From: Catenovulum sediminis
Lineage (GTDB): Bacteria; Pseudomonadota; Gammaproteobacteria; Enterobacterales; Alteromonadaceae
DNA length: 64,000 bases
Direction of reading: 5' to 3'
Assembly (NCBI RefSeq): GCF_007289895.1
Contig: NZ_CP041661.1
Location: 62,001-126,000 of the forward strand
The first letter of the stretch is position 1; every line of letters starts with the position of its first letter. Of the stretch, positions 9,352 to 18,586 are shown in pieces. Position numbers and translations under genes: made by a program. Below the pieces are notes generated by a model. It saw only the letters and a program-made list of their open reading frames with translations. It was not told where the DNA came from and did not search any database.

Positions 9352-10107
9352 ATGTCTAAAAAAATTGCTTTAATTACTGGCGCTACTGGTGGTATCGGTT
9401 TCCAAGTTGCTAAACGTTTAGGTCAAGATGGCTATACACTTGTTTTGAATGGTATTGAAGACGAGCAAGGCGCACAGCGTATTGCTGAACTAAAAGAAGC
9501 AGGTATTGAAGCTGAATACGTAGGTTTTGACGTAACTGACGATGTGGCTGTTACTGAAAACGTAACTGCTATCGGCGAAAAGTACGGTAAGTTAGATGTT
9601 GTTGTTAACAACGCTGGCGGTCTTGGTGGTCGTAGCCCAATTGAAGGTATGACAACTGAGTTCTTCCGTTTTGTTATGGCATTAAACTTTGACAGTGCAT
9701 TTTTCGTATCTCGCGCTGCGATCCCATTTTTGAAAAAATCTGAAAATGGTTCAATTATCAACTTTACATCAAACGCAGCTTGGAATGCAGGTGGTCCGGG
9801 TGCAGGTATCTATGGTACTTCTAAAGGTGCGGTTCATACTTTAACCCGTGCTTTAGCTAAAGAATTAGCGCCTGCCGGTATCCGTGTAAACGCGGTTTCT
9901 CCAGGTACAATTGATACGCCATTCCATGCGCAAATTAAAGCGACTAAACCAGAAGTATTTGCTTCTTGGAAAGACAGCATCATGTTAGGTCGCCTTGGCC
10001 AACCAGAAGAAGTTGCATCTGTAATTTCATTCTTGGTTAGTCAAGATGCTTCTTTCATCACAGCTGAAACTATCCAAATTGGTGGTGGTCAAGCTTTAGG
10101 TATCTAA
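9352..10107 (+). CDS. SDR oxidoreductase, probable DEH reductase
   Basis: 251 residues, classical short-chain dehydrogenase. Cofactor motif TGATGGIG, NNAG, catalytic Ser in FTSNAAWN and YGTSK (Tyr and Lys) are all present. Its position next to kdgK in an alginate locus fits the reductase that converts 4-deoxy-L-erythro-5-hexoseulose uronate to KDG. A generic 3-oxoacyl reductase is the main alternative by sequence. Codon use looks unusually uniform (many GGT, GCT and CGT codons), suggesting high expression. The 283 bp before it contain no recognisable gene. A strong bidirectional hairpin follows. Confidence 0.8.
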   Translation: MSKKIALITGATGGIGFQVAKRLGQDGYTLVLNGIEDEQGAQRIAELKEAGIEAEYVGFDVTDDVAVTENVTAIGEKYGKLDVVVNNAGGLGGRSPIEGMTTEFFRFVMALNFDSAFFVSRAAIPFLKKSENGSIINFTSNAAWNAGGPGAGIYGTSKGAVHTLTRALAKELAPAGIRVNAVSPGTIDTPFHAQIKATKPEVFASWKDSIMLGRLGQPEEVASVISFLVSQDASFITAETIQIGGGQALGI

Positions 10108-10128
10108 TTTAATTAGATACGACAATGA

Positions 10129-10179
10129 GAAAGCAAATCAAGCGCCGGCTGTCGGCGCGCCTGTCAACGATTTGCTTTC
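10129..10179. terminator. bidirectional terminator between convergent genes
   Basis: GAAAGCAAATC (10129-10139) pairs with GATTTGCTTTC (10169-10179), and a GC-rich inner palindrome (GCGCCGGC...GGCGCGCC) lies in the loop. It sits between the convergent SDR gene and the GH43-like gene, as a shared transcription barrier. Confidence 0.65.
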
Positions 10180-10205
10180 CCATTAATCTCCCATCACACT
10201 TCTTT

Positions 10206-11177
10206 TCAGTTGCCAAGTGCTAGCAATTTGTCCATTAAAGGCCTTACATTCTCGCTAATCGTCAGTACACTACCGTGGCGCATTCCTATAGGCATTTTCA
10301 ATTGATGTGATACGTCTTGCCAATTTTTAAAATCCCGTGTTTTGACGACACCATAATTATGCTCAATGTAAGCATCAAAATATACATAATACCAACCATC
10401 AATAGCTGCCATTGTAGGTCCTTCAACCCATAGATTTTCAGGTGAAAATGGCTTATCTTCAACCACCCAAGGCCCATCTAAAGATAAACTACGCGCCACT
10501 TTAAGGTTTTTGGCTGGCGGGTAACGGGTTTCGTCTTTCAAGATCATCAGGTATTCTTCGCCCTCTTTTATCAGAGTGGAATCAATTACGTTAAAATCGG
10601 GTTGAAAAAACAAAAAGGTATCGCTGTAGGATACAAAGTCTCGAGTCGTGGTGGCATATATTCGGTGATCCCAACCTTTATCCGCTTTTTCTTCAGTTTG
10701 CGGATACTTTCCGGGTATAGTCGACGCCCAATAAATAATATATTGTTGCTGGTGCTCATCATAAAAAATTTCAGGCGCCCATGCATTACGCGCGGTCGGG
10801 TAGTCAGCCATGGTTGGAATAAAGGTTTGCTCTGACCAGTTTATCAAATCTTTTGAATGCGCAATTCCTATCCCACCATCTTGCCAGCTACTTGTCCACA
10901 CCATATGAAAAACGCCCTCGGGTCCTCTGATGATGCAAGGATCACGCATTAATTTACCACCGACCTCAGGTTGTAATACACTTTTGTCTTGATTAATAGC
11001 CGTCCAATTTAAACCATCGTAACTATACGCCAAGTGCAAGCCGTCTTCTCCATTTCCTCTAAAAGAAGAAAATATATGGACTGGTTTTTCTTTCTTCTGC
11101 CACAACATCAACGGTGAGCACCCCACTAAAAACAAAATAAGCGAGAATACAGCGTATTTATTAATGCATATTTTCAT
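10206..11177 (-). CDS. GH43-like five-bladed propeller glycosidase, lipoprotein
   Basis: About 323 residues from the ATG at 11177, which has an AGGA ribosome site; a longer in-frame start upstream looks spurious. The signal ends in a lipobox (FLVGCS). Five-bladed propeller repeats are suggested by LAYSYDGLNWT, IAHSKDLINWS and TTRDFVSYS. Acidic residues in MRDPCII and in FNVIDSTLI are in the places expected for GH43/clan-F enzymes. It probably trims a neutral side-chain sugar such as arabinose or xylose. It is the last gene of a likely operon with the FadR regulator, kduD and kduI, so its substrate should release a uronate. Exact GH subfamily was not resolved. Confidence 0.75.
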   Translation of the reverse strand: MKICINKYAVFSLILFLVGCSPLMLWQKKEKPVHIFSSFRGNGEDGLHLAYSYDGLNWTAINQDKSVLQPEVGGKLMRDPCIIRGPEGVFHMVWTSSWQDGGIGIAHSKDLINWSEQTFIPTMADYPTARNAWAPEIFYDEHQQQYIIYWASTIPGKYPQTEEKADKGWDHRIYATTTRDFVSYSDTFLFFQPDFNVIDSTLIKEGEEYLMILKDETRYPPAKNLKVARSLSLDGPWVVEDKPFSPENLWVEGPTMAAIDGWYYVYFDAYIEHNYGVVKTRDFKNWQDVSHQLKMPIGMRHGSVLTISENVRPLMDKLLALGN

Positions 11178-11271
11178 ATCAACAAATCCTATATTAAAAA
11201 AAAGCCCCAAACCCAATCAATCTTCCTGACTGACAGATTTGAGGCCCACACACGAAGAAGGTTGGCGTTAA

Positions 11272-12114
11272 TTAAGTTAAATCGGCTGGTCCGTATTTGT
11301 CCATATCTGCATAATCTAAGTTTTCACCCGACATTCCCCAGACAAACGCGTAGTTTGAAGAACCCGCGCCGCTGTGAATAGACCAAGGTGGAGAAACAAC
11401 AACTTGCTCATTTTTCACCCAGATTACACGTGTTTCATGCGGCTCGCCCATAAAATGTGCAACAGCCTGATCCGCAGGTAAATCTAAATAAAGATAAACC
11501 TCCATTCGACGGTCATGTTGATGAGCTGGCATGGTATTCCAGACACTACCCGGTTTTAAAATTGTTAACCCCATTTGCAACTGACAGGTTTGCACGACTT
11601 CGCGCACAATGAGTTGATAAATCTCGCGCTGATTACAGGTTTCAGGGCTCCCCATTTTTAGCACGTTCGCTGTTTCTCGAGTGACTTTTTTATCAGGGAA
11701 CGCATGGTGTGCCGGCGCAGAATTTAAATAAAACTTAGCAGGTTTAGTCGCATCTTTGCTGGCAAACGTTACCTTTTTATCGCCAGCGCCCACATACAAG
11801 GCTTCTTTATTATCAAGCTCATGCTGCACACCGTCCACTTCAACAATACCGGCTCCGCCAACATTCACCACCCCCAATTCTCGGCGCGATAAAAAGAATT
11901 CACTTTTTAACGGGTCAATAGATGTCAACTCTAAAATTTCTTTAACTGGGACAGCACTGCCAACCATATGGCGTTCATAGTGTGTGTATACAAATTGTAT
12001 CTTCTCTGGTGTAAATAAATCTTGCAGTAAAAATGCATCTCTTAGTTTTTGCGTATCAAATGTTTTAGCTTCGTTCGGGCCAATCGCATAGCGGCTTTCG
12101 TATTGAATACTCAT
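11272..12114 (-). CDS. kduI: 5-dehydro-4-deoxy-D-glucuronate isomerase
   Basis: 280 residues, the usual length for KduI. The cupin metal site HQHDRRMEVYLY and the late HSGAGSS...FVWGMSGEN motif are conserved. It isomerises 4-deoxy-L-threo-5-hexosulose uronate to 2,5-diketo-3-deoxygluconate, the substrate of KduD. It follows kduD by 25 bp on the same strand, so the two are surely co-transcribed. This branch is typical of glucuronate- or galacturonate-derived unsaturated uronates rather than alginate DEH. Confidence 0.96.
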   Translation of the reverse strand: MSIQYESRYAIGPNEAKTFDTQKLRDAFLLQDLFTPEKIQFVYTHYERHMVGSAVPVKEILELTSIDPLKSEFFLSRRELGVVNVGGAGIVEVDGVQHELDNKEALYVGAGDKKVTFASKDATKPAKFYLNSAPAHHAFPDKKVTRETANVLKMGSPETCNQREIYQLIVREVVQTCQLQMGLTILKPGSVWNTMPAHQHDRRMEVYLYLDLPADQAVAHFMGEPHETRVIWVKNEQVVVSPPWSIHSGAGSSNYAFVWGMSGENLDYADMDKYGPADLT

Positions 12115-12139
12115 AATAAACTCTCTCTTATTCTGAAAA

Positions 12140-12907
12140 TTATCTGGCTAACCAGCCACCATCCACGGCTAAAATGTGCCCATTTACGTAATCACTTGCT
12201 GTACTTCCAAGAAAGATTGCAGCGCCGACTAATTGTTTAGGTTGGCCCCAAGCACCTGTCGGTATACGCTTTAAAATTTCTTGATTACGCTCTGGATTAT
12301 CTCGCAGTGCTTGTGTGTTATCGGTCGCAAAATAACCAGGTGCAATTGCGTTAACCTGAATGTTTTTTGCCGCCCATTCGTTCGCTAATGCCTTAGTTAA
12401 GCCCGCAATAGCATGTTTACTCGCGGTATAAGCAGGCACTGTTAATCCGCCGGTATACGAGAGCATTGACGCTATGTTGATAATTTTTCCATGCCCTGCT
12501 TCTATCATTTTCTGGCCAATGATCTGGCTAATTTGAAAAGCAGAATTTAAATTAACGTCTATTACTTTTTGAAACTCATCAAAAGGATATTCTGCCGCCG
12601 GAAAGCGCGAAATCGTACCACCGTTATTGATTAATATATCAATTTTGCCAAAACAGGCCAGCGCATCATGGGACATTTTAACAACTGCAGCATGATCAGA
12701 TAAATCTGCAAAAACCGATTTAACCGTACCACCTTGCTGCAAAATTAATTCTTCTGTTTTACGTGTACCGCCTTCTCTTGAGCTCGCACAAATAACCTTA
12801 GCTCCCGCTTTCGCAAAACCGACTGCCAGCGCCTGCCCGATGCCTCGACTTGCACCGGTAATCAAAACAACTTGGTCTTTTACCGAAAATAAATCTGAAT
12901 CTAACAT
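12140..12907 (-). CDS. kduD: 2-deoxy-D-gluconate 3-dehydrogenase/2,5-diketo-3-deoxygluconate reductase
   Basis: 255 residues, SDR fold. TGASRGIGQA binds the nucleotide, NNGGTIS replaces the usual NNAG, and YTASK carries the catalytic Tyr and Lys. It reduces the KduI product to KDG with NADH, joining the kdgK branch. It lies between the FadR-type regulator (82 bp upstream) and kduI (25 bp downstream). The gap before it holds CTTGTATGATAAG, an imperfect palindrome resembling FadR-type sites, as a possible operator. Confidence 0.93.
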   Translation of the reverse strand: MLDSDLFSVKDQVVLITGASRGIGQALAVGFAKAGAKVICASSREGGTRKTEELILQQGGTVKSVFADLSDHAAVVKMSHDALACFGKIDILINNGGTISRFPAAEYPFDEFQKVIDVNLNSAFQISQIIGQKMIEAGHGKIINIASMLSYTGGLTVPAYTASKHAIAGLTKALANEWAAKNIQVNAIAPGYFATDNTQALRDNPERNQEILKRIPTGAWGQPKQLVGAAIFLGSTASDYVNGHILAVDGGWLAR

Positions 12908-12989
12908 ACCACCTCCACCAATAACATATCACCTTATCATACAAGTAAACAAAAAGTTAAACCAGTCATAAATGTAACTAACTTATCAA

Positions 12990-13715
12990 TTAAAGATTTT
13001 CTATTTTGCGTTGATGACGCTGAATACTGTTTTCTAAATGTGCTTTAATGGCTGCACGAGCGTACTCTTGATCTTTAAGTTGAATCGCGCTGAGAATCTT
13101 TTGATGTTCAGCCTGAATCAACGACACATACTCGTTTCCGTTGACTTGCTGGCCTCCAGTAATAATTTCACGGGCAGGGATGACACCTGAACCAATAAAC
13201 TCAATAAACCTCAAGAAATAACGATTGCCGGAAGCTTCTGCTATTGCTTTGTGAAATTCAAAATCATCATTTAGCGTATCTTCACCAAATTCATTTTTCT
13301 TCGAAATATTATTATAGCTTGCTTCAATTTTTGCCAACTGCGCTTCAGTACGGCGGCTCGCTGCCATTGCGCACATTTCAATTTCAACGGCTTTGCGAAG
13401 CTCTAAAATCTGAATGGCTTCATGCACTGATTCAAACTCTGTACTATTAATACGAAAGCTGTTTGCTGCCTGCTTCTCTGCAACAAACACCCCTACGCCT
13501 TGTTTACTATATAAAATACCTTCAGCTTTTAATTGGGCGACCGCTTCACGTACCACGCTTCGACTAACGCCAACTTGTTCCTCGATATCTCTTGAAGCCG
13601 GTAATTTAGCACCAACTGGCAACTTACCTTGGTGTATTTGTTTTCGCAGTAAATCTGCCAACTCCGCGGTAAGGTTCTGTGACCTTTGAATCCGATTAAA
13701 TGCAAAATTATCCAA
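12990..13715 (-). CDS. GntR/FadR-family regulator of the kdu operon
   Basis: 241 residues with a winged helix (about 12-80, LPASRDIEEQVGVSRSVVREA) and an FCD helical domain with the FHKAIAEASGN metal/ligand helix. It is the first gene of the set regulator-kduD-kduI-GH43, all on the minus strand, so it probably represses this operon and responds to a uronate intermediate. It is clearly a different protein from the regulator at 4996. Confidence 0.9.
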   Translation of the reverse strand: MDNFAFNRIQRSQNLTAELADLLRKQIHQGKLPVGAKLPASRDIEEQVGVSRSVVREAVAQLKAEGILYSKQGVGVFVAEKQAANSFRINSTEFESVHEAIQILELRKAVEIEMCAMAASRRTEAQLAKIEASYNNISKKNEFGEDTLNDDFEFHKAIAEASGNRYFLRFIEFIGSGVIPAREIITGGQQVNGNEYVSLIQAEHQKILSAIQLKDQEYARAAIKAHLENSIQRHQRKIENL

Positions 13716-13880
13716 CTGACACTCTCACTATAGAAACATTCGAAACGCTAGAGTCCATTGAACTCTTATCAAGTAAAAATATTGTTATTTCAACTCTAGT
13801 GGAAGTTATATGATAACTGACATTTTAGTAAAACAACAAGATTCGGCTTAGCATCTTGTCAATTTATATAGATTACCTAG

Positions 13881-14846
13881 TTATTCGTAAGCTAGATACG
13901 CGTCAATTTCATTGGCTGAGCCCATTGCAACAGGAACACGTTGGTGCAACTCAGACGGCATTACATCTAGGATTGGCTGCCTCTCTGCATAGGCTTTACC
14001 ACCCGCATTTTCAACCAGCATCGCCATAGGGTTCGCTTCGTACAATAAGCGCAATTTAGCGGGCTGCCCCACATTACGGCTATCTCGTGGATATAAAAAT
14101 ATTCCCCCGCGACTTAACACTCGATGAACATCCCCCACCATGGCACCATTCCAGCGCATATTATAGCGTTTACCGCGTACCCCCTCTTCTCCTTGAAGTA
14201 AATCCTTAATGTAATTGCGTGTCGAGAGTGCCCAAAACCGCTCATTCGCTTGGTTCACAGCAAACTCTTGGGTGTTCGGCTCGATAGTCAGCTCAGGGGT
14301 GGTTAGCAAAAATCCACCATGCGTCGCATCTAAAGTGAAACAGCGTGTGGGCCCTCCTGTACTTAACACTAAAGTAGTAGAGGGTCCATAAAGCACATAA
14401 CCAGCAGCCAGTTGTCGACGGCCAGACTGTGTAAACTGTCTTGCGTCATCAGCCGAATATTCTCTCAATGCGGGGTAAATGGTAAAAATTGTTCCAATCT
14501 GGCCATTAATATCAATATTTGATGAACCATCTAACGGATCAAACGCCACTATATATTTACCTTTTGCATGACCTGCCACTGTGTATTCTTCTTCTTCGGA
14601 TGCAATTGACTTTACCGTCTCATCATTAAGCAACATGCCTTTTATCAACTGGTTCGCAATAACATCTAGTTTCTTTTGGGTTTCGCCCTGAATATTTTCA
14701 TCTAATGTAGAACCTAATACGCCAGAAAGTGCACCTTGACGAACGCGAAACGCAATCTCTTTGGTCGCAGCTAAAATTGTACGAATTAGCATAATAAGCT
14801 CTAATTCTACGTTATCTTTTTTGAGTGTCGCGATTAACCTTTGCAT
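13881..14846 (-). CDS. fbp: class I fructose-1,6-bisphosphatase
   Basis: 321 residues. The metal site FDPLDGSSNIDINGQIGTIF (positions about 115-135) and the C-terminal KLRLLYEANPMAMLVENAGG motif identify class I FBPase. It hydrolyses fructose-1,6-bisphosphate to fructose-6-phosphate in gluconeogenesis. Lying between sugar-acid genes and a DeoR regulator/FBP aldolase pair, it appears to be a locus-specific paralogue serving growth on rhamnose and uronates, which enter as trioses. The ATG at 14846 is the first good start. Confidence 0.94.
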   Translation of the reverse strand: MQRLIATLKKDNVELELIMLIRTILAATKEIAFRVRQGALSGVLGSTLDENIQGETQKKLDVIANQLIKGMLLNDETVKSIASEEEEYTVAGHAKGKYIVAFDPLDGSSNIDINGQIGTIFTIYPALREYSADDARQFTQSGRRQLAAGYVLYGPSTTLVLSTGGPTRCFTLDATHGGFLLTTPELTIEPNTQEFAVNQANERFWALSTRNYIKDLLQGEEGVRGKRYNMRWNGAMVGDVHRVLSRGGIFLYPRDSRNVGQPAKLRLLYEANPMAMLVENAGGKAYAERQPILDVMPSELHQRVPVAMGSANEIDAYLAYE

Positions 14847-14982
14847 TAAAATAAACTTCTATTTACCACTATAAAGATATCATGTTGTCATATAAGTGAA
14901 TTCATTTCAAGAGCGATTGTGACTGCTCTTGACTAAAAACTACTAAAGGTGAGGGAAGGAATGAGTGAAGGGAAGTGGCTGC

Positions 14983-15765
14983 TTAACAATCTGCAATGAT
15001 AATTTCTACCCCGTGCTTCTCGTATTGAGCCAAAATTTGACTGTCTGCTTCACTATCAGTAATCAACACATCGACATCTTTCAAGTTGCAAAATATAAAA
15101 CTGCTGCGTTTTTCTAATTTAGAACTATCCGCCAGAATAATAAGCTTCTCAGCTTGTTTTCTAAGTTTTTGTTCGGAACGAATCAACAATGCGTCCGACT
15201 CTGTAACACCAAACTCACTTATCCCCGGAGTCCCCATAAACATTTTACTGGCGCTGTAATGTTGTGTTGTGTCATTGTCATAAGCACTGAGAATAATACC
15301 CTGCTTACGATATATTTCTCCACCTGGCATAGAAATTTGATTTGTACTTAATTCAGCCAACTCCTGCGCTAAAACAAAAGAGTTAGTTAGGATGTTCATA
15401 TTCCTGTCACGTAAAAACTCTCCCATCATGTAAGTAGAGCTTCCACCATTAATGATGATCGACTCTCCTTCTTCGCATAATTCGCACGCTTTTTTGGCGA
15501 TTAAACGCTTGGCATCTGCTTTCGTTTCGCGAGAAACCCAAAATGCATCACCTGCAATATGTTTACGACTACTTTTTTGACTGGGTTCTTTAGCTTGTGC
15601 ACCACCATGCACACGCACCAATTTATTTTGTTTATCCAATTTAACTAAATCGCGGCGAATGGTTGCCTCGGAGCTTTTCAACAACTGCGTGAACTCTGCA
15701 ACGGTTACAAACTTTTTCTCATCTAATATGTCGAGTAAAAGCTGTTGTCTTTGTATTTCTAACAT
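14983..15765 (-). CDS. DeoR/GlpR-family transcriptional regulator
   Basis: 260 residues. An N-terminal DeoR helix-turn-helix (MLEIQRQQLLLDILDEKKFVT..., then SEATIRRDLVKLDKQ) is followed by a phosphosugar-sensing domain with the NGGSSTYMMGEFL phosphate loop and ILADSSK motif. Such proteins repress carbohydrate genes until a phosphorylated sugar binds. It is divergent from the FBP aldolase gene. The tandem decamers at 16059-16082 and 20831-20850 are candidate operators, making it the likely rhamnose regulator (inference). Confidence 0.9.
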   Translation of the reverse strand: MLEIQRQQLLLDILDEKKFVTVAEFTQLLKSSEATIRRDLVKLDKQNKLVRVHGGAQAKEPSQKSSRKHIAGDAFWVSRETKADAKRLIAKKACELCEEGESIIINGGSSTYMMGEFLRDRNMNILTNSFVLAQELAELSTNQISMPGGEIYRKQGIILSAYDNDTTQHYSASKMFMGTPGISEFGVTESDALLIRSEQKLRKQAEKLIILADSSKLEKRSSFIFCNLKDVDVLITDSEADSQILAQYEKHGVEIIIADC

Positions 15766-16108
15766 TCAAAATTCCAATTGTGTGTAAGTTGCCAGATAAG
15801 TATTTAATAACGAACCATTACCAAGCACATATAATCATTAACTCAAGAATTCTCTCATATCATGATAGTTTTCGCAAACGCTAGATACGATTAAAAAATT
15901 TAGAACTTTACGTTAAATACATTAATTTTCTTACCTGATAGCCGCAAACTGAGCGAAGTAATAGTATTACCATAAACTTTATTCAAAACTACACTCAACC
16001 ACAAACCAATCAACCAAATACATTTACATTGCAACAAATATCAAATTAGCGTTATTATAATCACACTCAATCACAACCAATCAAAAAATGATTTAACGGA
16101 GCGCAAAA
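15766..16108. promoter_or_regulatory. divergent promoter region with tandem decamer operator
   Basis: This 343-bp gap holds no gene. At 16059-16082 the minus strand reads as decamers GATTGGTTGT, GATTGAGTGT and GATTA in tandem, overlapping a TATAAT-like element (16056-16061). The same decamer pair occurs upstream of the rhamnose genes. A DeoR-family protein binding tandem repeats spaced one helical turn apart is the simplest reading. Confidence 0.5.
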
Positions 16109-17200
16109 ATGGCTAACCTCGCCGCAACATCAATTAAGCATATACAACCGGGTGTTATCACCGGATCAGATGTACAAACAATATTTAAGCATGCTAAAGA
16201 AAATGGCTATGCGTTGCCAGCGGTAAATGTTATAGGTACACATTCAATTAATGCAGCATTAGAAACCGCACAAAAAATTAAATCACCTATCATTATTCAA
16301 CTTAGTCATGGTGGCGCAACATTTTTTGCAGGCAAAGGTTTAACCACCAAAAGTCAACAACCTGCTATCGCAGGCGCAATTGCAGCCGCTCATTACGTCA
16401 GGCAAATGAGTCTGTTATATAATGTACCTGTTATATTACATACTGATCATGCTGCCCGGAAATTACTGCCGTGGATAGATGGCATGCTAGAAGCCTCTGA
16501 AGAGTTTTACAGGCAAACTGGCGAACCGCTTTTTAGCTCGCACATGATCGACTTATCTGAAGAACATTTAAATCAAAATATTCAAACCTGTTGCGCGTAT
16601 TTAGAGCGCATGCATAAAATCAACATGACGCTAGAAATTGAGTTAGGTTGTACTGGAGGTGAAGAAGACGGTGTTGATAATTCACATTTGGATAAATCCG
16701 CGTTATACACACAACCAGAAGATGTTGCATATGCTTATCAAGAACTGAGCAAAATAAGCCAACAATTTACCATCGCTGCATCTTTTGGCAATGTTCATGG
16801 TGTTTATAACCCCGGTAATGTCCAACTGACACCCCGCATACTAAAAAATTCTCAAAATTATGTCAGTGATAAATATAAACTTGAACAAAACGCTTTGAAT
16901 TTTGTATTTCATGGCGGATCGGGTTCAAGCATTGAAGAAATAAGAGAAGCAATCAGTTATGGCGTCATAAAAATGAATATAGATACGGATACCCAATGGG
17001 CTTTCTGGCAAGGTATCTTGAACTATTACCAAGAAAATAGAGAGTACCTACATAGTCAATTAGGCAACCCTAGTGGTGAATACAAGCCTAATAAAAAGTA
17101 CTACGACCCCCGAGTTTGGCTACGCCATGCTGAAACATCAATGATCAATCGCTTAAGCGAATCATTTGAAGCATTAAACTGCAAAAATCGATACCGGTAA
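16109..17200 (+). CDS. fbaA: class II fructose-bisphosphate aldolase
   Basis: 363 residues, E. coli FbaA-like class IIA. It has the zinc-site motif HTDHA, the Glu-rich EIELGCTGGEEDGVDNS loop, NVHGVY and FHGGSGSS, with zinc-ligand histidines in HTDHA, NVHG and FHGG. It joins DHAP and glyceraldehyde-3-P to FBP (or the reverse). Next to rhamnose genes its likely role is recycling DHAP made by rhamnulose-1-P aldolase into hexose phosphate with the FBPase at 13881. GGAG lies 5-10 bp before the ATG. Confidence 0.95.
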   Translation: MANLAATSIKHIQPGVITGSDVQTIFKHAKENGYALPAVNVIGTHSINAALETAQKIKSPIIIQLSHGGATFFAGKGLTTKSQQPAIAGAIAAAHYVRQMSLLYNVPVILHTDHAARKLLPWIDGMLEASEEFYRQTGEPLFSSHMIDLSEEHLNQNIQTCCAYLERMHKINMTLEIELGCTGGEEDGVDNSHLDKSALYTQPEDVAYAYQELSKISQQFTIAASFGNVHGVYNPGNVQLTPRILKNSQNYVSDKYKLEQNALNFVFHGGSGSSIEEIREAISYGVIKMNIDTDTQWAFWQGILNYYQENREYLHSQLGNPSGEYKPNKKYYDPRVWLRHAETSMINRLSESFEALNCKNRYR

Positions 17201-17259
17201 GCTAAAATTTAAAACGGTATAGGGAATAATCGCCTATACCGTATTTGGATAGGATTTAC

Positions 17260-18552
17260 CTAAACGATACCTGAGCCATTTCCACCGCTGTTGGGTCGCT
17301 GTTTAGCAACAGTCGCACGGTAGGCGCTTTGTCGATAAGTGCGAATTGGATCGATTGCACCGCCTTTACGCGCTCTTGCCATCGCTAAGATAGGTGTAAC
17401 ATCGGTATGAAATGCCTCTTTTAATGTGTTACTTGCCATCAGCGCATCATTGTTTAACTGGTAATCGGTCAAAGCAGGACGGTTTACCAATAGCGCCGCA
17501 ACATACGAACGCTGTACGCTAGCAGCAGAATTAATTAAGCTCTCGATCGGGTCTGTGACATTGTGAGACTGGTCTAACATGTAGTTAGGATTAAAACCTT
17601 CCTGTTTACGATACTGAGCATCTACTAGTTCGTTAAAAATTAGAAATTGCTGGTACGGATGTAAGCTCCCACTATCAAGATCGTCATCGCCGTATTTACT
17701 GTCATTAAAATGAAATCCACCTAATTTTTTAAACTGAATCAACCGCGAGACAATCATTTCAATATTAACATTTGGCGCGTGGTGACCCAGATCGACCAAA
17801 GATTTAGCCTGTGGCCCCAGCTCCATAGCAGCAAGAATATTACTTCCCCAGTCTTGAATGACAGTTGAATAAAAAGCAGGTTCAAACATTTTATGTTCTA
17901 TGTGTAGCTCCCAATCGGCAGGCAGTTCCGCATAGATCTTTTTCATACTATTTAAATAACGCTCAAATGCATGTTGAAAGTGCTGTTGTCCAGGGTGATT
18001 AGAGCCATCCCCCACCCACACAGTTAAGGTTTTAGAACCTAAAATTTTTCCCCATTTGATACATTCAATATTATGCTCAATGGCTTGCTCACGTGCAGCC
18101 TCGGAAGTATTGCTCAAGCTTCCATATTTATATGAATGCTGTTGATCTTGTTGATCTTGAAAAGTGTTTGAATTTATCGAGTCCCACTTTAAATTCAAAC
18201 TATCGGAATATTGTTTAAGCTCTTTAAAATCATCTACTTTATCCCAAGGAAAATGCGGAGATACACGCTCGGTCGCCTGTGATAAATCATTAATCACCGC
18301 GCTATCTTCAAGCTTTTCAAAAATATTCCGGGGTTCACCCTCGCCTGGAAAACGCGCAAAGCGCGTTCCACCGGTTCCGGTTCCCCAAGAAGGAATAGCA
18401 ATTTGAAAGAGCTCTGCTTGTTTTGTTATCCGCTCAATATCAATATCTTGCCGGGCTAACTTTCTAGCTAACGCATCATAATCTTCTAGCAAAGCAGGCA
18501 TTAATTTATCATTTTGTTCTGCGATTAACGCTTTATCAATTCGTTGTGTCAT
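17260..18552 (-). CDS. rhaI: L-rhamnose isomerase (RhaI type)
   Basis: 430 residues, xylose-isomerase-like TIM barrel of the Pseudomonas/Rhizobium L-rhamnose isomerase type. The metal ligands are recognisable in LHIEHKMFEPAFY, VDLGHHAPNVN and GGFHFNDSKYGDDDLDSG. It converts L-rhamnose to L-rhamnulose in the cytoplasm. It lies 34 bp downstream of the aldolase/dehydrogenase gene on the same strand, so the two form an operon driven from the divergent promoter near 20800-21080. Confidence 0.94.
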   Translation of the reverse strand: MTQRIDKALIAEQNDKLMPALLEDYDALARKLARQDIDIERITKQAELFQIAIPSWGTGTGGTRFARFPGEGEPRNIFEKLEDSAVINDLSQATERVSPHFPWDKVDDFKELKQYSDSLNLKWDSINSNTFQDQQDQQHSYKYGSLSNTSEAAREQAIEHNIECIKWGKILGSKTLTVWVGDGSNHPGQQHFQHAFERYLNSMKKIYAELPADWELHIEHKMFEPAFYSTVIQDWGSNILAAMELGPQAKSLVDLGHHAPNVNIEMIVSRLIQFKKLGGFHFNDSKYGDDDLDSGSLHPYQQFLIFNELVDAQYRKQEGFNPNYMLDQSHNVTDPIESLINSAASVQRSYVAALLVNRPALTDYQLNNDALMASNTLKEAFHTDVTPILAMARARKGGAIDPIRTYRQSAYRATVAKQRPNSGGNGSGIV

Positions 18553-18586
18553 ATGTTAAATCCTCTTCGATTTACTTATTTGATGC

